Shown here: positions 1 through 4,670 of the stretch, in pieces
How positions within the stretch are numbered: the first letter of the stretch is position 1
Layout of the letters: the number at the start of each line of letters is the position of its first letter
NCBI GenBank assembly: GCA_937982515.1
Contig: CALJMB010000133.1
Location: forward strand, 1-6,277
Source: an uncultured Balneolaceae bacterium
Lineage (GTDB): Bacteria > Bacteroidota > Rhodothermia > Balneolales > Balneolaceae
Length of the DNA stretch: 6,277 bases
Direction: 5' to 3'
Translations under genes and position numbers: made by a program
The notes under the pieces: model-generated
Database searches by the model: none
Seen by the model: only the letters and a program-made list of their open reading frames with translations
Told to the model about the DNA's origin: nothing

Positions 1-469
1 TGGTCCGTTCCTCAACAATCATCCGGGGCCGGGCCGTACCGCCGGGAAAGTAGTAACGAAATGCCACCCCGTCATCGGAAACCTGAAAGATCACATCCAT
101 CGGATGCCCCCATTCGTTGAGCAACCGGAACGTCCGGGTATTGGCACTATACGTACGATACAACCTTTTGCCCTTAGGAAGAGTGTATTTCTCTTTTATG
201 GGAATAGTTTCCGTAACCTCTTCCAGCCTGAGGTTTTCCGAGAAGTCCATATCGCGACGGACTATCCCCAACTCTGACGCCTCCAGTACTTCAATGTCTT
301 TTTGGAGTATTCGATAGTGCGGCTCCCCCTCATCAGAGATCCAAAATTCAGTGGTAATCTTCCTGTCAGGACTACTTATCATGTGGCGTTTTTGAGCAAA
401 AACATCTGACGTAAACAAGAACAGCATAAAATATAAGCCATATGTACTACATAATTTCATATCCTTCAT
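1..469 (-). CDS. Glycoside hydrolase family 97, N-terminal part (partial gene)
   Basis: This frame is open from an ATG at 469 to the window edge (156 codons), so the C-terminal end, including the catalytic barrel, lies outside. Residues 1-25 look like a signal peptide: a short charged start, the hydrophobic run GLYFMLFLF, then VFA before Q26, suggesting export to the periplasm. The mature part matches the N-terminal beta-sandwich of GH97: SSPDRKITTEF near 32-42, SELGIV near 65-70, EKYTLPKGKR near 93-102, and DVIFQVSDDGVAFRYYFP near 125-142. GH97 contains calcium-dependent exo-glycosidases acting on alpha-glucosides, alpha-galactosides or beta-L-arabinopyranosides; which applies here cannot be told because the catalytic residues are not in the window. 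An in-frame ATG at 460 is an alternative start; it is preceded by AAGGAT, but too closely for a normal ribosome binding site. The gene is probably the downstream member of the locus, 416 bases after the arabinofuranosidase gene. Confidence 0.85.
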   Translation of the reverse strand, partial: MKDMKLCSTYGLYFMLFLFTSDVFAQKRHMISSPDRKITTEFWISDEGEPHYRILQKDIEVLEASELGIVRRDMDFSENLRLEEVTETIPIKEKYTLPKGKRLYRTYSANTRTFRLLNEWGHPMDVIFQVSDDGVAFRYYFPGGTARPRMIVEERT

Positions 470-525
470 TATAAAAGTATTTTATGACATACCTTGGAGT
501 TGTAATTGCCATGGTTGTTAAAACC

Positions 526-532
526 TATTTAA
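526..532. repeat. Possible target-site duplication, left copy (TATTTAA)
   Basis: TATTTAA directly abuts the left inverted end of the palindromic element and recurs at 780-786 beside the right end. A 7-bp direct repeat flanking terminal inverted repeats is what transposition leaves. The sequence is AT-rich and could match by chance, so this is tentative. Confidence 0.4.
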
Positions 533-533
533 G

Positions 534-543
534 GTGAGTTCGA
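534..543 (+). repeat. Terminal inverted repeat, left end (GTGAGTTCGA)
   Basis: Ten bases, GTGAGTTCGA, are exactly complementary to TCGAACTCAC at 768-777. They form the outermost arm of the 247-bp palindromic element, and the match continues inward imperfectly (AATAAAGAAA here against GATAAGAAAT when the other end is read on the opposite strand). Confidence 0.7.
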
Positions 544-767
544 AATAAAGAAAAAGGCATTTATAACTCTCCCCTTGAGGGGATCCGCCGGCTGGCGGAC
601 GGCGGTTCCCGGCCCGAGACGAGAGGTGTTCTCTTGGTAATAGTCCTCGTACCTATACAGACGCGATTAATTGCGTCTCAACACCCCTCAGATCAGTCCA
701 CGAACGATTGGGCTGATCATCTCCCCCAACAGCCGTCGGGGGAGACTTATAGTGCCCATTTCTTATC

Positions 768-777
768 TCGAACTCAC
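768..777 (-). repeat. Terminal inverted repeat, right end (GTGAGTTCGA on minus)
   Basis: Exact inverted copy of the left end at 534-543. Two bases (TT) separate it from the putative target duplication, against one base (G) on the left, so the exact element boundary is uncertain by a base or two. Confidence 0.7.
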
Positions 778-779
778 TT

Positions 780-786
780 TATTTAA
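780..786. repeat. Possible target-site duplication, right copy (TATTTAA)
   Basis: Second copy of TATTTAA, directly after the right inverted end of the palindromic element. It is in the same orientation as the copy at 526-532, as a target duplication should be. The same caution about AT-rich sequence applies. Confidence 0.4.
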
Positions 787-790
787 TCTA

Positions 791-805
791 AGCCTCATTA
801 TTGAT
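791..805 (-). repeat. 15-base repeat shared with the susC/susD junction
   Basis: ATCAATAATGAGGCT on the minus strand is identical here and at 4656-4670, where it covers the end of susC and the start of susD. With one single-base gap the match extends to CTTAG here against CTAG there. Here the embedded ATG opens only a very short frame, so no gene is called. The copy lies 4 bases outside the right TATTTAA flank of the palindromic element. Confidence 0.5.
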
Positions 806-863
806 CCAGATTGCTGGCTGTAACAGCGTTCTTTTCTCTATATAGAGCTAATAATACATACCT

Positions 864-896
864 AAAAAATCCTTTTGGATAATGATTATAAGGATT
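864..896 (-). terminator. Weak terminator-like hairpin after the GH127/146 gene
   Basis: On the minus strand AATCCTT (896-890) pairs with AAGGATT (874-868), with a 15-base loop that includes the TAA stop, and four further T follow the stem to give a run of six. The stem has only 7 bp and is AT-rich, so termination would be weak or partial. Partial read-through would let GH97 be expressed at a lower level than the genes upstream. Confidence 0.35.
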
Positions 897-2865
897 CTTC
901 TTCTGATGTTTCCACTTTATCTATATCCCAATAGATAGTATAATAATTGTGATTTACTTTATAATAAGGCGCCAGCGTGAGACCACTTGCCTCGCCCACA
1001 TTCGTCAACTCAAACTCCAGCTTTTTTCCCTTTTTAGGCTTTACCCACTGATCAGCCGTACGGTCACCAGGCTGCAGGGGCGGCACATAAACCGAAGGAA
1101 GATCAAAATTCTCGTATTGTTCACTGCCGGCGTATTGTCCCTGGATGGGCATTTCCTCTCCTACAATTCCGGCTAGTAAAATTGGTCCGTGCATAAAAGC
1201 AATTTTACTTTCGCCTCCGCCCAGCGATTCTGTTCGTGTTTCCATCGGCAGATCAACGGTTACCTGATCTCCATTTTTCCAAGTTCTGCGGATTTCGATA
1301 TAGCTGCTCGGACCTTCCGATACTTCAACCGCATTTCCGTTTACTGTAACGGCAAATCCATCTCCCGCCCAGTAAGGACGACGGATTTTCATAGAAAGTT
1401 CCTGTGGATTACCGGTATAGACGATAAACCTGCTTTCTTCGGACTCCGGAAAATCAGTTTCCTGTCGCAGCCTCACGCCCTGCTCTTTCCACTGTAATTC
1501 AGATGGAATAAACAGATTGATGTACAGCTCGTTGTTGGTGTGCATATAGATGTAGCGGCCGTATTTGGTATGATTTTCCATCCCCGTTCCCACACAGCAC
1601 CAGAATGAATCGAACGGCTTGCTGAAAGTTTTAACCGTCCCCGGCTCCATCGACATATAGTAGGCGAACATGCCGGTTTGTGGATCCTGTGATGCTAAAA
1701 TATGATTATAAAGCGCCCGTTCATAATAATCCGCATACTTGGGATCAGCTTTCCACTGCGTCAAATGGCGTGTGAGCTTCAGCATATTATAGGTATTGCA
1801 GGTTTCGGAGCTCCACCGGCTCAACTGCTCTGATAGTACGTCTGGCGGACTAAAGTGCTCGTGGTCGCTATTGCCCCCGTTGGCGTAAGTATGATGATTG
1901 ACTACAGTTTCCCAAAAAAAAGTAGCTATTTCCCGCATCCTTTTATCTCCGGAAACCTCATACTGACGCGCTGCACCAACTATCTTGGGAATTTGAGTAT
2001 TGGCATGTAAGCCTTCAAGCTGATCCTTATTTTTCGCAAGTGGGTCTACAACGTCGTGGTGAGTAAAACGTTGAGTGAGATTTAGATAATCGGTATTTCC
2101 AGTAATGGCATAAAGATCGGCCAGCACTTCTTTCATTCCACCATGCTCGGTTTTCAGGATTTCCTGGAATTGCTCTTCGGAAAAATGCTCGGCCCAATCA
2201 ACTGTCCAATCAGCCAGCTTAGTTAAAATATCCAATGCTTTTTCGTTACCAGCATGTCGATAGGCATCCCGCAATCCGGCAAATAACTTGTGCAGGTTAT
2301 ACCACGGTACCCAACTTCCGTTCAGATTGAAAGGCCTAGCTTCTATTTTTCCGGATTGTACTTCATTCAAAATTTGTTCACCATTCGGCACACCTCCCAG
2401 ATATCCGGTATTATTGGCTTTTTGCGCTCGTTCCAGCTCATTCACCACATAAATTAAGCGGTTACCGTATTCTTGTTTGCCTGTTGCGGCATAAATCATC
2501 GAAAGTGCCGACAGATAATGTCCCAGCGAATGACCATCGAGTCCCTCTCCGATTTCGCCGTCAGATTCCCATCCACCATAATTCTCAGCTTTGGGATCGA
2601 GCCCTGCCTCTTTCAGATAAGGCGCCAGCAGCCGGTCGGCATCCAGTTTCAACAGGTACCTGCCATCCACCTCCATCGCTCTTTTGAAGGGGGAGTCCAG
2701 CAGATGGACATCTGATAAGGAAAAAAGTTTTAATTTAACACGACTGTTCAAATCCTGGGCTTCACTTACAGCCTGTATAAAAAAGGCGTTTACAGCTAAG
2801 ATCAGGCAACCAGTTATAACAAATTTGGGGAGACTTCTTTCCCGTCTTTTATAGGTTTTACTCAT
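886..2865 (-). CDS. Secreted beta-L-arabinofuranosidase, GH127/GH146 type
   Basis: This 659-residue enzyme is predicted to hydrolyse terminal beta-L-arabinofuranosides with retention. Residues 1-36 form a signal peptide (RRER, a hydrophobic stretch to about 33, then SEA before Q37). The catalytic (alpha/alpha)6 domain (old name DUF1680) starts near 49 with SLSDVHLLDSPF and continues through the family signatures DADRLLAPYLKEAGL (75-89), GGWE (97-100) and HSLGHYLSALS (112-122). The Zn/cysteine site is intact: E354 and C356 in SSETCNTYNMLKL, and the pair C423-C424 in FWCCVGTGMENH. By comparison with HypBA1 (E338, C340, C417, C418), C423 should be the nucleophile; E336 in GGNSDHEHF is the likely acid/base. 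Beta-sandwich domains follow, and about 590-646 (PPLQPGDRTADQWV...NYYTIYW) resembles the DUF4986 C-terminal module. GH127 and GH146 share this site; I lean to GH146 but cannot decide. The start has a strong ribosome binding site. An ITGC at 17-20 resembles a lipobox but lies too early in the hydrophobic run. Confidence 0.93.
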   Translation of the reverse strand: MSKTYKRRERSLPKFVITGCLILAVNAFFIQAVSEAQDLNSRVKLKLFSLSDVHLLDSPFKRAMEVDGRYLLKLDADRLLAPYLKEAGLDPKAENYGGWESDGEIGEGLDGHSLGHYLSALSMIYAATGKQEYGNRLIYVVNELERAQKANNTGYLGGVPNGEQILNEVQSGKIEARPFNLNGSWVPWYNLHKLFAGLRDAYRHAGNEKALDILTKLADWTVDWAEHFSEEQFQEILKTEHGGMKEVLADLYAITGNTDYLNLTQRFTHHDVVDPLAKNKDQLEGLHANTQIPKIVGAARQYEVSGDKRMREIATFFWETVVNHHTYANGGNSDHEHFSPPDVLSEQLSRWSSETCNTYNMLKLTRHLTQWKADPKYADYYERALYNHILASQDPQTGMFAYYMSMEPGTVKTFSKPFDSFWCCVGTGMENHTKYGRYIYMHTNNELYINLFIPSELQWKEQGVRLRQETDFPESEESRFIVYTGNPQELSMKIRRPYWAGDGFAVTVNGNAVEVSEGPSSYIEIRRTWKNGDQVTVDLPMETRTESLGGGESKIAFMHGPILLAGIVGEEMPIQGQYAGSEQYENFDLPSVYVPPLQPGDRTADQWVKPKKGKKLEFELTNVGEASGLTLAPYYKVNHNYYTIYWDIDKVETSEEESL

Positions 2866-2873
2866 ACGTTCAA

Positions 2874-2882
2874 CACCTCCTT
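2874..2882 (-). promoter_or_regulatory. Strong Shine-Dalgarno sequence for the GH127/146 gene
   Basis: AAGGAGGTG on the minus strand ends 8 bases before the ATG at 2865 and is complementary to the usual end of 16S rRNA (CACCTCCTT). It fixes the start codon. The susD and GH97 starts in this window have no comparable sequence, and most Bacteroidota genes lack one. Confidence 0.75.
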
Positions 2883-2928
2883 CTCATAATAATTATACTG
2901 AAATTGATGTTCTGTGAACTGATATAGT

Positions 2929-2958
2929 GTTGATTCCGGACTACAGCCCGGAATCAAC
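2929..2958 (-). promoter_or_regulatory. Perfect 11-bp hairpin between susD and the GH127/146 gene
   Basis: GTTGATTCCGG (2929-2939) and CCGGAATCAAC (2948-2958) are exact inverted copies with an 8-base loop. The structure lies 46 bases beyond the susD stop. On the transcribed strand it is followed by ACTATATCAG rather than a run of T, so it is not a standard intrinsic terminator. Likely roles are protection of the 3' end of the susCD mRNA, an mRNA processing site, or partial termination that keeps the enzyme gene below susCD in expression. Confidence 0.6.
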
Positions 2959-3004
2959 TTAGGTAATATTCCCACGCTCAAACAAACTTGTCTGATTCTC
3001 TTTA

Positions 3005-4663
3005 TTACTCTAAATAACCAGGATTTTGAGTAAGATTTGAGTTTGTATTCAATTCGTCGGAGGGAATCGGAAATAGTTTTCTAAATTCATCACTCTGACT
3101 TGCCGAATGAGACAGCCAAGATTTAGTTGTAAAAACTCCAAAACGTATTAAATCCTGTCGGCGCCGTCCTTCCTGTGCAAATTCGCGTCCCAGTTCATCC
3201 AGGAATCTGCCAAATTTAATGTCATTGCCCCCTTCATGAGTCTCTTCGAGGTGGTTACGCAGACCATAGTCATACTCACTACCTTGCAGCAATTCTGCCC
3301 CTGTAACTTCAGCTTTTGTGGGGTCATCAAAATTACGCATCCGGATCTCCGTAACAATCGATGCGGCCTCATCTGGCCTGTCGGTACGCAGTAGTGCCTC
3401 TGCCTTCATCATCAGGACGTCGGCATAGCGCAGGAGCGGATAGTCATTGTCCAGGATATTAGTAGATCCCATGGCAATTTCGAACTTACCGAGCCTGAAA
3501 CCATGGATCGCCTCCGATTGGTCAATTCCGGGCAGTTCATTGATATATGCCAATGGCTCACCTGAATAGGCTCCCAATTGAGCCATTATGGGCTCCCCTG
3601 TTGAAGAATACTGCTGTCCCTTAATCCAGTTGTCCTTATAACGTGCGTCATCCTCATCATAAATGTTGATAAACTGTGGGATTGCACAGATGCCTCCCCA
3701 TGGAGTTTCTTGCAGATTATATGTAGCCGCATTTGAGGGCTGGAGGGTCTGCAGATGCAGGTCAAACGTATTCCATTCATCCTGATACACAGCATCAATG
3801 GGAATCGAAAATATGATTTCATTAGAGTTTTGGTTTTCAGTCACAAATGGATTTTTCTGATTGGGCTCCAGAAGATACCCCGCGCCGGAGTCTATCACCG
3901 CGTCTGTGTGTTCAATTACTTTATCCCACTGCGGAGTACCAGTGTACACCTCGGCATTCAGATAGACTTTAGCCAGCAGGGTATGAGCTGCCCATTTATT
4001 GAAGCGTCCATACGTTGTGTTGTTATTTTCCTCACTTAGCATCGGAAGACTCTCCTCAATTTCTTTGACTACGAAATCGAACACTTCTTTCCTGCTGCTT
4101 TGCTCGGGCAGGAACCCTTCCGGCACATCAAAGTCTTCTACAATGGGTACATTGCCATACAAATCCAGGAGCACATAATAGTAGGAAGCCCGGACAACCC
4201 TCAGCTCAGCCAATGTTTCCTCCCTGCCTTCCGTGATCTGGATATCACCGGATTCGATCTGGTAGATAATCCTGTTTGTGGTTGTAATGCCGCTGTAGGC
4301 CCGGCTCCAAACGGTACCCACGATCGGGTGATCTGCCGTCCACCGGTGTTCGTGGAACTGACGATAGACACCACCATCAACCCACCCGTTTGGTCTTGCG
4401 GGAATAACGAGTTGGTCGGCCGATATTTCCTGAGCACGCCAAAGACCATTCCAGCCCAGCATAAGCTGGCGCCACGGAACATATGCTTGCCCGACAATGG
4501 ATGCAACATCATCTCCTGATGGTTCAAAGTTACGGGTAACAATTTCATCATAACTTGTGTCTACCAAATCTGTACATGAAGTAAGCATAACCGTTAACGA
4601 GACCACAGTTACCAACAAGCTTCGATAGAAGTTTCCTTTGCGTATTTTCATGACTAGCCTCAT
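3005..4663 (-). CDS. susD: SusD-like outer-membrane glycan-binding lipoprotein
   Basis: This 552-residue protein is the surface lipoprotein partner of the SusC-like transporter; it binds glycan and caps the transporter channel. The N-terminus has basic residues, a hydrophobic stretch (16-28) and a lipobox LTSC with acylated C30, followed by TDLVD. Family landmarks appear in the usual order: ELRVVRASYYYVLLDLYGNVPIV (split as 153-163 and 164-175), NKWAAHTLLAKVYLNAEVY (222-240, TPR-like helices), YPLLRYADVLMMKAEALL (408-425), EFAQEGRRRQDLIRFG (494-509), and the closing block LFPIPSDELNTN with NPGY (530-550). Length is normal for the family. The start at 4663 lies 6 bases after the susC stop. ATG 4651 (MKIRKGNFYRS) is in frame, has a weak GAGG upstream and gives a more typical signal peptide, so it may be the true start. 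The family is clear; the glycan bound cannot be read from the sequence. Confidence 0.95.
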   Translation of the reverse strand: MRLVMKIRKGNFYRSLLVTVVSLTVMLTSCTDLVDTSYDEIVTRNFEPSGDDVASIVGQAYVPWRQLMLGWNGLWRAQEISADQLVIPARPNGWVDGGVYRQFHEHRWTADHPIVGTVWSRAYSGITTTNRIIYQIESGDIQITEGREETLAELRVVRASYYYVLLDLYGNVPIVEDFDVPEGFLPEQSSRKEVFDFVVKEIEESLPMLSEENNNTTYGRFNKWAAHTLLAKVYLNAEVYTGTPQWDKVIEHTDAVIDSGAGYLLEPNQKNPFVTENQNSNEIIFSIPIDAVYQDEWNTFDLHLQTLQPSNAATYNLQETPWGGICAIPQFINIYDEDDARYKDNWIKGQQYSSTGEPIMAQLGAYSGEPLAYINELPGIDQSEAIHGFRLGKFEIAMGSTNILDNDYPLLRYADVLMMKAEALLRTDRPDEAASIVTEIRMRNFDDPTKAEVTGAELLQGSEYDYGLRNHLEETHEGGNDIKFGRFLDELGREFAQEGRRRQDLIRFGVFTTKSWLSHSASQSDEFRKLFPIPSDELNTNSNLTQNPGYLE

Positions 4664-4670
4664 TATTGAT
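4656..4670 (-). repeat. 15-base repeat at the susC/susD junction
   Basis: ATCAATAATGAGGCT on the minus strand covers the gap between the two genes and the first codons of susD. An exact copy lies at 791-805 in the gap before the GH97 gene. Its presence here may be incidental, since it partly codes for protein. Confidence 0.5.

Larger units (their letters stand above)
533..779. mobile_element. MITE-like palindromic element, non-coding, about 247 bp
   Basis: The ends are inverted copies: GTGAGTTCGA at 534-543 and TCGAACTCAC at 768-777. The similarity continues inward for about 40 bases per side with small gaps, ending at CTCTCCCC (567-574) against GGGGGAGA (738-745). Nested stems fill the interior: TCCCCT/AGGGGA around 570-583, TCCGCC/GGCGGA (584-589 with 594-599), GAGAGGTGTT (621-630) against AACACCCCTC (680-689, one mismatch), a central AGACGC/GCGTCT hairpin (659-678) around ATTAAT, GATCAGTCC/GGGCTGATC (691-699 with 710-718), and TCTCCCCC/GGGGGAGA (720-727 with 738-745). 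TATTTAA lies directly outside both ends (526-532 and 780-786), as expected of a 7-bp target duplication, though the flanks are AT-rich. No protein is encoded. A miniature inverted-repeat element moved by a transposase elsewhere, or a large palindromic intergenic repeat, fits best. It may also fold in the operon mRNA. Copy number cannot be seen from one window. Confidence 0.6.
470..885. other. Long intergenic region between the GH127/146 and GH97 genes
   Basis: This 416-base gap is much longer than the other gaps in the cluster, and I see no convincing gene in it on either strand. From the arabinofuranosidase side it holds a weak terminator-like hairpin over the stop codon, a 12-bp palindrome CTCTATATAGAG (836-847), an 11-base palindrome GCTGTAACAGC (817-827), and a 15-base sequence (791-805) also found at the susC/susD junction. 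It then holds a large palindromic element (533-779). The last 60 or so bases before the GH97 start are AT-rich. Near-matches to the Bacteroidota -7 box (TAnnTTTG) occur there on the minus strand, for example TAGGTTTT and TACTTTTA, but none has a TTG at the expected -33 distance, so I call no promoter. Confidence 0.7.

Noticed and set aside
117..317. 66-codon frame on the plus strand near the left edge
   Set aside because: It lies antisense to the GH97 reading frame, which has a signal peptide and clear family motifs; the plus-strand product resembles nothing.
949..1497. Two plus-strand open frames (949-1176 and 1189-1497)
   Set aside because: Both are antisense to the arabinofuranosidase gene and show no recognisable domain, signal peptide or ribosome binding site.
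2806..2817. ITGC lipobox in the arabinofuranosidase signal peptide
   Set aside because: The cysteine follows only about three hydrophobic residues and a longer hydrophobic stretch comes after it, so cleavage near SEA/Q37 by signal peptidase I fits better.
2888..2899. TATAAT-like box on the minus strand upstream of the GH127/146 gene
   Set aside because: The best partner is TTCACA at a short spacing of about 15 bases, and Bacteroidota promoters use TTG/TAnnTTTG instead; the AT-rich gap gives such matches easily.
4100..4519. 139-codon plus-strand open frame
   Set aside because: It is antisense to a well-supported susD gene; its length is explained by codon bias on the other strand, and no family features are visible.
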